Counted from the stretch's first letter, positions 1 to 7,740 are shown. The stretch: DNA of 34,449 nucleotides from Bacteroidia bacterium (GCA_026391235.1 JAPLDV010000534.1:1-34449), one strand, 5' to 3'. The notes: generated by a model not told the origin, from the letters alone. Translations and numbers: made by a program.

Positions 1-1137
1 AGCGTCATTTGTTTTTTTGGGATATTCATTTATAAAAGTATTTAATAGAGGGTTTATCCTGATATCAAAAGCAGTGTATGTATCGTTAATGAGAAGACAC
101 ATAGTTGCTTTTGTTTGTGTATCATAATAGACACCCGAAGAATATCCCATCATTTGTCCTTTATGACAATAGGTCAAATGATCTTTATAAATGGTTTTCT
201 TAATTCCAAGGCCGCAAAAAGTGGTGGATTCAAAATCGGTAAACTCAAGTAATGATTCCCTTGAAATGACTTCCCCATTAAACAAGGCCCGGTACCATTC
301 CACCATTTCCTGAGCGGTAGAGAGCATTGCCCCGGAACCGTGAAAATAGCTGTATTCTGATGTCATCGGGGAATTTTTAACCTCACCTATATTATACCAC
401 CATTCGCGTGCTACCGGTCCGTTGTATGGTTCATATGCCCCCGCAAAGGTGCTTGTCATATGTAAAGGATCAAAGATAATGTCGTGGAGGTTTTGAATCC
501 AGCTTTTACCGGTGACCGCTTCAATTACCATTGCCCCCAGTGAAAAATTGGTATTGGAATAGTGATAGGATGCCCCTGGTGAAAAATACGGATCTACTAT
601 TGTGGCCAAGACTTCCTGGGGTGTCCAAAAGCGGAGGGTATCATCCAGAATTTGGGTCATCAGGTTCGAAGCCTCCGCAAAATTAAAGATCCCGCTTTGG
701 TGCGAAAGCATTTGGCGGATTGTAATTGTGGAATCGACATTTGGATACTTTGGAAGCCATTGATAAAGATGGTCGTCCAGCGAAAGAAGACCCAGTTCCT
801 GTAATTTCAAAAGCATAACAGCGACGAATGCCTTCGTGTTACTGCCTATCCCAAACCGCATATCCCTGGTAATCGGAACACCTTCCGATGAAATTCCTGA
901 TACTGCGGTGAACAGTCCTTGTCCAGGCGCCAAAACAGCCAGGGATGCACCTTTTATCCCGGTTGCAAGGCCCACGCTGTCCAAAACGGTTTGAAACCGA
1001 TTGGCCCACACGGGATCAAATGTCGAACTTGCCTGGTATTTCACATGCTGACTGACACCATCAGAATCCTGGGCGATAGAATTCATCCTCATGAAAATTG
1101 TGAGGGAAATGATTAACAATGTCTTCATTTTTTTCAT
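1..1137 (-). CDS. Beta-lactamase-family serine hydrolase (C-terminus cut by window edge)
   Basis: A continuous minus-strand frame of 379 codons runs from an ATG at 1137 to the left edge without a stop. It begins with a hydrophobic signal segment (about residues 4-22, ending IAQ). The penicillin-binding/beta-lactamase fold (Pfam Beta-lactamase, PF00144) is shown by the S-x-x-K motif SNTK at residues 99-102, the Y-S-N motif at 193-195, and H-K-G at 325-327, which stands in the place of the K-T-G box. Such proteins are exported esterases, D-aminopeptidases or DD-peptidases; the substrate cannot be told from sequence. The start is directly next to a 99-bp transposase relic, so the native upstream region has apparently been replaced. 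Another ATG three codons downstream (1128) is possible. The family call is firm; the substrate is unknown. Confidence 0.92.
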   Translation of the reverse strand, partial: MKKMKTLLIISLTIFMRMNSIAQDSDGVSQHVKYQASSTFDPVWANRFQTVLDSVGLATGIKGASLAVLAPGQGLFTAVSGISSEGVPITRDMRFGIGSNTKAFVAVMLLKLQELGLLSLDDHLYQWLPKYPNVDSTITIRQMLSHQSGIFNFAEASNLMTQILDDTLRFWTPQEVLATIVDPYFSPGASYHYSNTNFSLGAMVIEAVTGKSWIQNLHDIIFDPLHMTSTFAGAYEPYNGPVAREWWYNIGEVKNSPMTSEYSYFHGSGAMLSTAQEMVEWYRALFNGEVISRESLLEFTDFESTTFCGLGIKKTIYKDHLTYCHKGQMMGYSSGVYYDTQTKATMCLLINDTYTAFDIRINPLLNTFINEYPKKTNDA

Positions 1138-1140
1138 GAA

Positions 1141-1239
1141 CATAGATTTTCACAGTAACCAATCGCACCTACTTCAAGAGTACGAAGCTCCTTCAAATAT
1201 AATGTTTTTATCGCCGAGCCAGGGATAGTTTTGGCGACT
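1141..1239 (-). pseudogene. Transposase 3'-end relic (copy 1)
   Basis: Read on the minus strand this 99-bp stretch encodes SRQNYPWLGDKNIIFEGASYS followed by a stop, which looks like the extreme C-terminus of an IS1634-type DDE transposase. It matches 7332-7430 over 99 positions without gaps and with 8 mismatches, counted by eye. Nothing upstream of it (1240-1315) resembles transposase, so only the tail survives. The family name rests on remembered resemblance to that C-terminal motif. Confidence 0.55.
1194..1201 (-). promoter_or_regulatory. Possible -7 box for the serine hydrolase, inside the transposase relic
   Basis: The minus strand reads TATATTTG here, matching the Bacteroidota -7 consensus TAnnTTTG, about 57 bp upstream of the hydrolase ATG at 1137. 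The other copy of the relic has TATTTTTG at the same place, which also fits. No clear -33 TTG is visible, and the box lies in former coding sequence, so it may be chance. Confidence 0.25.
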
Positions 1240-1315
1240 GACGATGACGAATACCGCTTTTCCTGATTATTCGCAAGCTCATGAGAACGCTTCGCTAAGT
1301 TCCGTGCGGTGGGGG

Positions 1316-2128
1316 TTATTCTTTTGCGTGATACCGGACTCCACGCCCTTCGCCAGTTTTCAGCAATAAACCTTCTTTAACCAAATAGGCAAGGTCTTGT
1401 TTCAATGTGTTCCGGGAGTAATCTTTTAACTGGCTTTCGAGTTCACCGACCTGTGCGGTTTTCCGTTCTTTAATGTATGCTAAAACAACCTGTTGGCGGT
1501 CATTTAGTGCAGTTTTCAGCTTGCTGTAAGTTTCATATTTTGCATCAAGCCTTTGGGTTAGTATAATCAGGCATTCTAAAAAAACAAAATCCAGCTATCA
1601 ATACGCTCGTTTTCTTTTCCCCTGTTTGCCTGGCCTTCCATCAATGCCCTATAATAGCCTTCTTTCTTGGTTTCTATCACATTTTCAAAAGATACGTACT
1701 GGATAAACTTGTAATCCTGTTTCATCAATGGCAACGAAGTTAAAAGCCTTGATAAACGGCCGTTACCGTCTTGATACGGATGAATAGATAAGAACTCGTA
1801 AACAAATGCTGCTGTAATCATTAGCGGGTGTAAATCTTTCTTTTCCAGCCGTTCGGTTGTCCATGCAATTAAACCCAGCATTTCATTGGGCGTCAGATGT
1901 GGTTCTGTTGTCCTGAAAATAGTCCGTTGAGTACCATCGGGATAATTTGCCACTACCTGATTAGAAAGGTTTTTATATTTCCCTTTGCGGGTCTGATTTA
2001 CTTTGCTGTCCTTCAATGGCTTTCCAGTTGCCTTTAAAGGTATCAATGATACTAAGTTGTTGACTTATTTGCTGATAAACCGTACTGCTAAAGTCCAGTT
2101 TCATCTTCATGTTATTAGATATATCCAT
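1316..2128 (-). pseudogene. Fic family protein, broken by internal deletion and frameshift
   Basis: Three pieces of one Fic/DOC-family AMP-transferase-like protein are readable on the minus strand. The N-terminus starts at 2128 (MDISNNMKMKLDF) and runs to KGNWKAIE near 2012. The catalytic core then resumes in another frame with HPYQDGNGRLSRLL, the HPFx(D/E)GNGR Fic motif, near 1782-1756. After a run of seven Ts (minus strand; As at 1578-1584) a third frame carries a winged-helix-like tail that ends in GEGRGVRYHAKE and a stop at 1316. Family members have roughly 70-80 more residues between the N-terminal and core pieces, including the (S/T)xxxE(G/N) inhibitory helix. Both lesions argue for a dead gene, although the homopolymer shift alone could be a sequencing error. 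A longer upstream start at 2194 is also open. Confidence 0.85.
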
Positions 2129-2237
2129 TTTGTATCCAATTTTATCCAATTTTAAAAGTGAGCAAAAACTTGAAGTAGCAAAATGCGATTTCAAAACATC
2201 ATTTTAAAGGGTGAAAGAGCTCCAACTGCATAGTTAG

Positions 2238-2253
2238 GATCTGTTAATAGATC
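2238..2253. repeat. Inverted repeat at the border of the orphan RHS fragment
   Basis: GATCT-GTTAAT-AGATC forms perfect 5-bp arms around a 6-nt loop. It ends one base before the point (2255) where similarity between the two RHS core copies stops. It may mark a recombination border or be chance. Confidence 0.35.
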
Positions 2254-2637
2254 AGTTCCCGTTAGTGGCGTACTGCATGGTCAGGTTTTGCGGCCCGGAT
2301 ACGGAGGTCAGCCGGTTGAGGCCCGTATCGAAGGTGAAGCTCTCGCTCTTGCTCCGGAGGTAATCCTGCCGTGAGATGGGGTTGGCCGTGGTGGCGTTGA
2401 ACGCGGTGCGGTAATCCTGCCGGTAGGCGGTGCCCACCCGGGCCTTTCGGCTGGTGGGGTACCCGTAGCTGTTGTAGGCATACTCGCCGATCAGGCTGGA
2501 TCCCATGGTGGTGCCGGTTGGTTGCATTCGTTCGTTCATTCCGGTTATTGTCCAGGAGGCGCCGCCCGCTGTAACCGAGGATAGGTAACCGTAGGGGTTG
2601 TACACATTGGTTTCAACGATCCCCGACGGGTGGGTGA
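2252..2637 (-). pseudogene. Orphan RHS core fragment
   Basis: The minus strand encodes about 117-128 residues of YD-repeat-type RHS core sequence ending in QYATNGN and a stop at 2252. It is a duplicate of 4829-5211 (residues about 28-155 of the larger RHS protein): 383 aligned bases, no gaps, about 15 mismatches by eye. It lacks a start, a -DPDG- core end and any tip. It lies directly downstream of the putative immunity gene, as displaced orphan rhs ends commonly do. The internal ATG at 2605 is unlikely to be a real start. Confidence 0.88.
2255..2637 (-). repeat. Direct repeat, copy A of RHS core (partner 4829-5211)
   Basis: A 383-bp ungapped direct repeat shares about 96% identity by eye with 4829-5211, in the same orientation. 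The repeats flank the toxin tip and candidate immunity gene. Homologous recombination between them would delete or exchange about 2.6 kb. Confidence 0.9.
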
Positions 2638-2645
2638 ATCAAAAA

Positions 2646-3140
2646 TCATAAATAGTCCTTTGGTTTCAGTTTGGCCAGTAGAAGAATCTCCTTGCAAATC
2701 GCCAGGAATGGTTCCAGGTTTCGTTCTTTTGTTTCAGAGGTTTGACTCCAAAAACTGAATGAAATTCTATCCATTGGAACTACCAATTCTAAACTTTCAA
2801 CGGAACCGTCTGTACCCAATATTGGATTTGAGGGGTTCATCCCAACAAGTAATTGTTCGGTTGATAAACCTTTCACCATCGCGCCTAGTTTATTAAATTG
2901 TAATATACTCATAGAATAGGAGATATTTGCTTCAGGTCTGATAACCCAAGCTGAATCAGGGAATGGTTTTGTTCTGATTTCAGCGATTGCTGTACTATCA
3001 TTTATTTGGTTCAAATCAATTCGCGTGTAATTCGGCTTTTTGAGAGAGCGGCCTATCTCAAGTGTTATCTGGAAAGCATTGAACTGCCCAAAAGAGGATT
3101 GCGTTATGACCAGAATCAAACCAAAACAGAAATATTTCAT
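2646..3140 (-). CDS. Small exported protein, candidate RHS immunity protein
   Basis: I do not recognise a family. The reading frame starts at an ATG at 3140 (MKYFCFGLILVITQ...), two bases after the TAA of the RHS gene, and gives 164 residues. An in-frame upstream start at 3167 would overlap the RHS gene and spoil the N-terminal signal peptide, so 3140 is preferred. The first 18 residues form a signal peptide ending SSFG, before Q. The rest is a mixed charged/hydrophobic protein with no lipobox and no membrane segment. The 2-bp coupling directly after a variable RHS tip is the usual place for an immunity gene. An exported immunity protein would act in the periplasm, which would imply a toxin acting in the envelope. 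That function is inference from position only. Confidence 0.75.
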   Translation of the reverse strand: MKYFCFGLILVITQSSFGQFNAFQITLEIGRSLKKPNYTRIDLNQINDSTAIAEIRTKPFPDSAWVIRPEANISYSMSILQFNKLGAMVKGLSTEQLLVGMNPSNPILGTDGSVESLELVVPMDRISFSFWSQTSETKERNLEPFLAICKEILLLAKLKPKDYL

Positions 3141-3142
3141 AT

Positions 3143-5293
3143 TTAATGTATGAGACTTGTTGACCACATGATATTAAATGGCGAAAAAATGCTGGAAAAG
3201 TTGTAATTCAATTTACCTTCAACTCCAGAATTTGTCCAATAATGGATATTCCCTTCTCTGGTACCCAAGTACAATGTCATTTGATTTATCTCTCCGTTCT
3301 TTGCAAAATATGTTAGATTCTGTCTAAGTGAAAGATCTGTTTCCTGAATATTCGTATGAGCAGCAATCGCATCTTGAATATTCGAAAAATGATCATAACC
3401 AAACTCCTGATGAGTATGATAATCAAAAAGAGCATCGGAGTATTGATTTCCATCTACTGTTACGTTGTTCTCACTGCCTAATTTGGAAACATTGATGCCA
3501 CCGTTTGAATTTGGAATAAACCTGCCTTCCCGATTCCAAAAGATAGATCGCTGGGTAAGTCTCATCCATTTGGCATACTGATTATAATTTGATTTGGTGC
3601 TTTTTATTCCAGATGCATAGTAACTGTATGCCAGCGAAGCATGGTATACACCCCATCCCATTACACCACCTAATGCAGCCCCTTTTAAAACATCTTCACC
3701 TGAACCACCAGACATCCATGTTCCTAAACCTCCTGCAGTCGCCCCACCTGCCAGAGCTCCCCATCCGCCGCCAATGGCTCCACCGACAGATCCGCCTGCT
3801 AAACCAGTAAGGGCACCCTGCCACATTCCATTGATGCCAGACCCGAAGAGTTCTCCTCCTCTTAATCCTGCTGCAGATCCTCCCATGAGGCCAAACCCAT
3901 AGCCACTAACGGCTCCGCCGGCAATACCGCCATAGACCACGCCGGCTGAAACCGAAACAGCTGTACCTACTCCTGCCGTGGCCGCTCCAATGGCAACACC
4001 GCCCAAAGTATACCACAACTTATCCCAACCCTTAATTCCATTGGCATCTGCAATTTTATACCCACTGATGCCCCCTATCAACCCTCCGATAACGAATTGT
4101 ATCCACTCCCCATCGGGATCGGTGTAGCTCAGCGGGTTATTCCCGCAGTAGCTATACCGGTTGTATGCCTGGCTGCTGTTCGCTGACCCCACGTAGTTAT
4201 CCGGGCTCAGGAACCGTGCCAGCACCGGGTTGTACATCCGGCGGTTCATGTTGTACAGCTTGAACTGGGGGAGGTACTCGTGCCCGGTGAATCCCCTGTC
4301 GGGCAGCAGATCGGTTTGGGAGGCGATGGTGTACCCCCAGTCGGTAACATTCCGGCGACGGCCCCAGCTGTCGAAGGAGTACTCGTTCACCACCGTGCCC
4401 GATGCATCGGTTACGTGGGTGGTGGTGCCCAGGTGATCGCGCAGCAGGTAGTAGTAAGTGGTGGTGCCGTTTTGGGTGATGCCCAGGCAGGGGGCGGAGT
4501 AGGCATCGCCGCCAATCCAGGTGTACTGTTTGGTGTTAGCACCGGCGGTCTCCTTCACGTAGCTGCTTCCGGCATACCAGCGCGTGAGGGTGGTGCTGCC
4601 GTTCAGTTTCACCTCCATTTTTGCCCGCTGCCCGTCGGGGTTGTAGAGGAACGAAGCCAGATTAACCCCCTCGGTAATCGAGGAGGGTTGTTCAAATGAG
4701 GTGTAGGCGATGTTTTGCTCAACATCCGAAACCAAACCGGCATTCGTTTCGAGTCCGGTGAGCTGATAGGGTTTGGTGCCGCTGTAGGTGAACAGCTGCG
4801 AGGTGCCCAGGTCGCTTTTTAAGGTGATGTTCCCGTTAGTGGCGTACTGCATGGTCAGGTTTTGCGGCCCGGAAACGGAGGTCAGCCGGTTGAGGCCCGT
4901 ATCGAAGGTGAAGCTCTCGCTTTTGCTCCGGAGGTAATCCTGCCGTGAGATGGGGTTGGCCGTGGTGGCGTTGAACGCGGTGTGGTAGTCCTGCCGGTAG
5001 GCGGTGCCCACCCGGGCCTTGCGGCTGGCGGGGTACCCGTAGCTGTTGTAGGCATACTCGCCGATCAGGCTGGATCCCATGGTGGTGCCGGTTGGTTGCA
5101 TTCGTTCGTTCATGCCGGTTATCGTCCAGGAGGCGCCGCCCGCCGTGATCGAGGAGAGGTAACCGTAAGTGTTGTACACATTTGTTTCAACGATCCCCGA
5201 CGGGTGGGTGATCGTACCCGGCCTGCCGCGGTTGTCGTAGGTAAAGGTAGTGCTAAATGCCTCGGTCTTTTTTGTAGCGCAACGGATTTTCAA
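3143..5293 (-). CDS. 5'-truncated RHS-repeat protein with variable C-terminal toxin-like tip
   Basis: This 716-residue frame is the C-terminal part of an RHS/YD-repeat polymorphic toxin. Residues about 15-390 are RHS core, with RDHLGT at 285-290, RFLSPDNY at 360-367, NRYSY at 378-382 and the core-end DPDG at 392-395. Residues about 398-560 are a long Gly/Ala-rich hydrophobic stretch. Residues about 575-716 form the variable tip, which contains YHTH (625-628) followed by S637 and D641. This H-x-H...S..D pattern is reminiscent of JAB/DUF4329-type tips, but the identity is unproven. The frame has no signal peptide or N-terminal repeats, and its first codon is a TTG that overlaps the TGA of the upstream gene (TTGA). 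Full RHS proteins are usually well over 1000 residues, so this looks like an orphan module joined to the end of the T9SS gene. The core is visibly more GC-rich than the tip. Confidence 0.88.
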   Translation of the reverse strand: MKIRCATKKTEAFSTTFTYDNRGRPGTITHPSGIVETNVYNTYGYLSSITAGGASWTITGMNERMQPTGTTMGSSLIGEYAYNSYGYPASRKARVGTAYRQDYHTAFNATTANPISRQDYLRSKSESFTFDTGLNRLTSVSGPQNLTMQYATNGNITLKSDLGTSQLFTYSGTKPYQLTGLETNAGLVSDVEQNIAYTSFEQPSSITEGVNLASFLYNPDGQRAKMEVKLNGSTTLTRWYAGSSYVKETAGANTKQYTWIGGDAYSAPCLGITQNGTTTYYYLLRDHLGTTTHVTDASGTVVNEYSFDSWGRRRNVTDWGYTIASQTDLLPDRGFTGHEYLPQFKLYNMNRRMYNPVLARFLSPDNYVGSANSSQAYNRYSYCGNNPLSYTDPDGEWIQFVIGGLIGGISGYKIADANGIKGWDKLWYTLGGVAIGAATAGVGTAVSVSAGVVYGGIAGGAVSGYGFGLMGGSAAGLRGGELFGSGINGMWQGALTGLAGGSVGGAIGGGWGALAGGATAGGLGTWMSGGSGEDVLKGAALGGVMGWGVYHASLAYSYYASGIKSTKSNYNQYAKWMRLTQRSIFWNREGRFIPNSNGGINVSKLGSENNVTVDGNQYSDALFDYHTHQEFGYDHFSNIQDAIAAHTNIQETDLSLRQNLTYFAKNGEINQMTLYLGTREGNIHYWTNSGVEGKLNYNFSSIFSPFNIMWSTSLIH
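4829..5211 (-). repeat. Direct repeat, copy B of RHS core (partner 2255-2637)
   Basis: This copy lies inside the 716-residue RHS frame and matches the orphan fragment without gaps over 383 bp, with about 15 substitutions by eye. Similarity stops at 4829 on one side and 5211 on the other. Confidence 0.9.
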
Positions 5294-6957
5294 TTGATCA
5301 AAACCTTTGAGAAAGTGATTTTATTATCTTTTTGAAAAATTTTAATGAAATATATTCCGGGTTTCCATTGATTCGTATTTACTTTTTGGATAGAAACATC
5401 AATTCCCAAGGCCTTTACTTGATGCATGATCTGGCCCAGCGTATTGTAAATGACGATATCCCTAGTGCTATCAAGACCATTAATAATAATCCCTTCCTCT
5501 TGTCTGAAATAAACATGGATTTCTGATTCGGGATCAGTTAAAAGAACACCACTGGTTTTTAGGCCGATACTGCCATCCATCCTTATATTTTGAGCCAGGA
5601 TTCTACGACCAGTTGCAACGCCCCCCTCTTCACCAAATACAAATACTCCCTGACCATTAACAATTGGTGAAAGCCCATAAATAGCATGATCTGACATTAA
5701 ATCGTTGATAAGAACCTCTCGCGGCCAGCAAAAGGTACCATCCATTTTTAGGGCATTGGCTTTTACAGCCTGAAAGATGGGTGTATAAAAAATCTGATCA
5801 TGGTAAACCAGTATGGCCGTATCATTTTGAATGGAGCAACAACAGCCGGGGTTGTAGTTCCTTTTTATTTCAATTCCGTCGCCGCCCCACTTCATCTCCC
5901 CGTCGTGACCGATTAATTGTCCATAAAGTGTGTACATAGAACCGCCAGCTGGTTCGTACCATACTATAAAAATATTCCCGTCTGTATCGATGCCCTTCAC
6001 ACTCGCACCATCTTGATTTGTAGAGGCCTTCGTAGTGATACAGATTCCCGGTTCGGGCCATAGAAAAGTTCCTTCGGGTGTTATTCCCTGCAGGTACTTG
6101 TACCACGAGAGGTAATAATTCCCATCTTTCCCGGAGTACGTCTGGATATCCAGGCCCGGTCCGGGAGACCCTGAGATCCGAACATCCTTTAACCAGGCAT
6201 CCTTTCCGTTGCTGTACAACCGTTTAACCTTCCACCCTCCTGATGTATAAAGAGACCCGAGCCGGTAAACAGCCAATACCCCACCGTCCGGGAGGCTCCT
6301 CATACCGTGAGAAATCAGGTCGTAGGTGGTATCCTGCATAATAACTGGTTCCGAATTCCATAAAATGGTGCCATTCTCAGATATTCGATAGATATAGGAC
6401 TTGCATTTTTCAAAAACCCCTGCTTTATCGAATCGTGTAAGCAGCATACTAATTGAGTTATCGGGATTTACCACAATTTGATCAGGTCCCTCATTAGTCC
6501 CGTCCATCTTAAAATTGATTCCACTTTCACCCCAGAGTTTCTTTCCCGCCTGATCAACTTTGTAAATGGACAAATTACAGGTTTCATTTTCCGTAGTTTC
6601 CCTGAGTGCTACCAGCAGATTGCCCTTATGATCTGTGGTTGTTTCATACTTCCCTTGCGATGCGTGATCGCTAATGATAATCCCATCCCCGGCAAAAAGG
6701 GAATATCCATTCGCATCCAGAATTTGTAAAAAAAGACAATAAGTCCTGTTAATCCCCTTGTAATAAGTTATATAATAACAATTCTGATTTGCATATTCAA
6801 TCCTCGCACCGTATGGAGAGCCGGTTTGACTAATAATCAATTGCGATGAGGGTATGCTACTCCATTGAGCCTTAAGAGTATCGACTGATGACATCACTAA
6901 AAGCACAGTGATAAAAATTTTTAGAGAGAAATTGCCTGAGAAGTCTTTAATGTTCAT
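5290..6957 (-). CDS. T9SS-secreted propeller-like protein
   Basis: The 555-residue protein starts with an N-terminal signal peptide (hydrophobic segment about residues 11-29, ending LKAQ). The body is a series of beta-rich segments with recurring G-x-x-L-W and D-x-x-G-N turns, such as GKKLWGESGI, GTILWNSEPV and GTFLWPEPGI, as in beta-propeller-like secreted proteins. The last ~75 residues carry a Por/T9SS type A sorting domain (DIVIYNTLGQ, then KPGIYFIKIF and FSKVLIN), so the product should cross the outer membrane by the type IX system and be anchored or released. I cannot assign an enzymatic activity. Its stop overlaps the TTG that opens the RHS frame, which makes a possible three-gene minus-strand unit with the RHS module. 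A conspicuous CCC triplet lies within the sequence NPGCCCSI. Confidence 0.85.
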   Translation of the reverse strand: MNIKDFSGNFSLKIFITVLLVMSSVDTLKAQWSSIPSSQLIISQTGSPYGARIEYANQNCYYITYYKGINRTYCLFLQILDANGYSLFAGDGIIISDHASQGKYETTTDHKGNLLVALRETTENETCNLSIYKVDQAGKKLWGESGINFKMDGTNEGPDQIVVNPDNSISMLLTRFDKAGVFEKCKSYIYRISENGTILWNSEPVIMQDTTYDLISHGMRSLPDGGVLAVYRLGSLYTSGGWKVKRLYSNGKDAWLKDVRISGSPGPGLDIQTYSGKDGNYYLSWYKYLQGITPEGTFLWPEPGICITTKASTNQDGASVKGIDTDGNIFIVWYEPAGGSMYTLYGQLIGHDGEMKWGGDGIEIKRNYNPGCCCSIQNDTAILVYHDQIFYTPIFQAVKANALKMDGTFCWPREVLINDLMSDHAIYGLSPIVNGQGVFVFGEEGGVATGRRILAQNIRMDGSIGLKTSGVLLTDPESEIHVYFRQEEGIIINGLDSTRDIVIYNTLGQIMHQVKALGIDVSIQKVNTNQWKPGIYFIKIFQKDNKITFSKVLIN

Positions 6958-7192
6958 GCTATTTGCATTTATTTGATCTGAATAATCGTCTCACAGATTG
7001 ATTGTTAAGCCGCTTGATGATATCTTTGGACTGGTATCTGATGATCTATTCCCTGGTGACAAAGCTGATTGTTGTAATAGTAAAAGTAATCGTAAGTTCA
7101 ATTTGTTTTCAGAACAATCTATAAACATACAAAGTAATGGTTCTTCGCCGTTTTTTGTGGGCAGGTAAATACTGATATCCATAATCATATGC

Positions 7193-7200
7193 CAAAGATA
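7193..7200 (-). promoter_or_regulatory. Predicted -7 box (TATCTTTG) upstream of the T9SS gene
   Basis: The minus strand reads TATCTTTG, a full match to the Bacteroidota -7 consensus. Transcription would begin near 7187 and run into the small ORF and the T9SS gene (ATG at 6957), leaving a leader of about 230 nt. The tandem palindromes just upstream support real promoter function. Confidence 0.5.
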
Positions 7201-7221
7201 GATTGCCAAATATCTAAAACT

Positions 7222-7259
7222 ATCAGGGAAAACCCTGATTTTATCTAGGGAAAAACCCT
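7222..7259. promoter_or_regulatory. Two tandem palindromes, candidate regulator sites
   Basis: ATCAGGG-AAAA-CCCTGAT (7222-7239, perfect 7-bp arms) is followed by AGGG-AAAAA-CCCT (7247-7259). Their centres are 22.5 bp apart, about two helical turns. They lie about 43 and 66 bp upstream of the start site predicted from the TATCTTTG box. The spacing fits paired dimers of an activator such as a response regulator. A weak terminator reading is less likely because no long T-run follows. Confidence 0.45.
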
Positions 7260-7331
7260 TATGCCCGGTTGGCGGGTTAGCCCGGATTATTCATGAATTT
7301 TCGTAAAACAGGGGATTAAGTTATTGTTAAT

Positions 7332-7740
7332 CATAGATTTTCACAATAAACAATCGCAGGTACTTAAAGAGTACGAAGCTCCCTCAAAAATAATGTTTTT
7401 ATCGCCGAGCCTGGGATAGTTTTGGCGACTAAATTTCTGCAGGTCTTCCACGATGAGAGGTAGCTCCCGTTTCTTCTTCAGCTTGACGGTAAAGATTTAT
7501 CACCGATTTCAATATCCGCCCCGTTCAGGATAAATTTATCATAGAGAGTTTGTGAGGTAAGATTCTCGTAACGCCCCGGTTCCAAAACAAACAACAGGTA
7601 CAAGTTATGGGCGAGGATCGACAGGGTGAGGTCAAAATCGACTTTAATGACCGTGGACGAGGAGACCGGGTTCAGGTGAAAGAAATCAATCTGTTCCGAG
7701 ATCAGTTTTCCCCGGCGGCGGATAGTGATAAACTTGACGC
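7332..7740 (-). pseudogene. Transposase C-terminal remnant (copy 2), frameshifted
   Basis: Read on the minus strand from about 7740 the region encodes DFDLTLSILAHNLYLLF, then TLYDKFILNGADIEIGDK. A one-base loss near 7497 shifts the frame, and VKLKKKRELPLIVEDLQKF continues to the C-terminal IIFEGASYS and a stop at 7341. The order and wording match the C-terminal third of IS1634-family DDE transposases as I remember them. The N-terminal two thirds, including most catalytic residues, are absent, so the element is dead. The last 99 bp are repeated at 1141-1239. Confidence 0.7.

Larger units (their letters stand above)
6958..7331. other. Spacer with promoter and tandem palindromes; weak small ORF
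   Basis: This AT-rich spacer contains a TAnnTTTG box and two palindromes, listed separately. A minus-strand frame of up to 72 codons (6991-7209; alternative start at 7188, directly after the -7 box) is open. Its product (MIMDISIYLPTKNGEE... then a Leu-rich and Ser-rich tail) resembles nothing I know and may be non-coding leader. A GC-rich patch with direct repeats of GCCCGG lies near 7263-7286. The stretch 7287-7331 shows nothing I can name. Confidence 0.5.

Noticed and set aside
2255..5211. RHS duplicate considered as a CRISPR or tandem-repeat array
   Set aside because: There are only two copies, both coding and 383 bp long, which fits RHS core duplication.
4230..5335. Long plus-strand frames opposite the RHS core
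   Set aside because: They lie in the GC-rich complement of the RHS core, have low-complexity Gly/Val-rich products, and resemble no protein. Such frames are expected opposite GC-rich coding sequence.
6991..7209. Small minus-strand ORF (65-72 residues) directly after a -7 box
   Set aside because: The leaderless position is attractive, but the Leu/Ser-rich product has no recognisable features and the region may be a leader. Kept only as part of the spacer entry.
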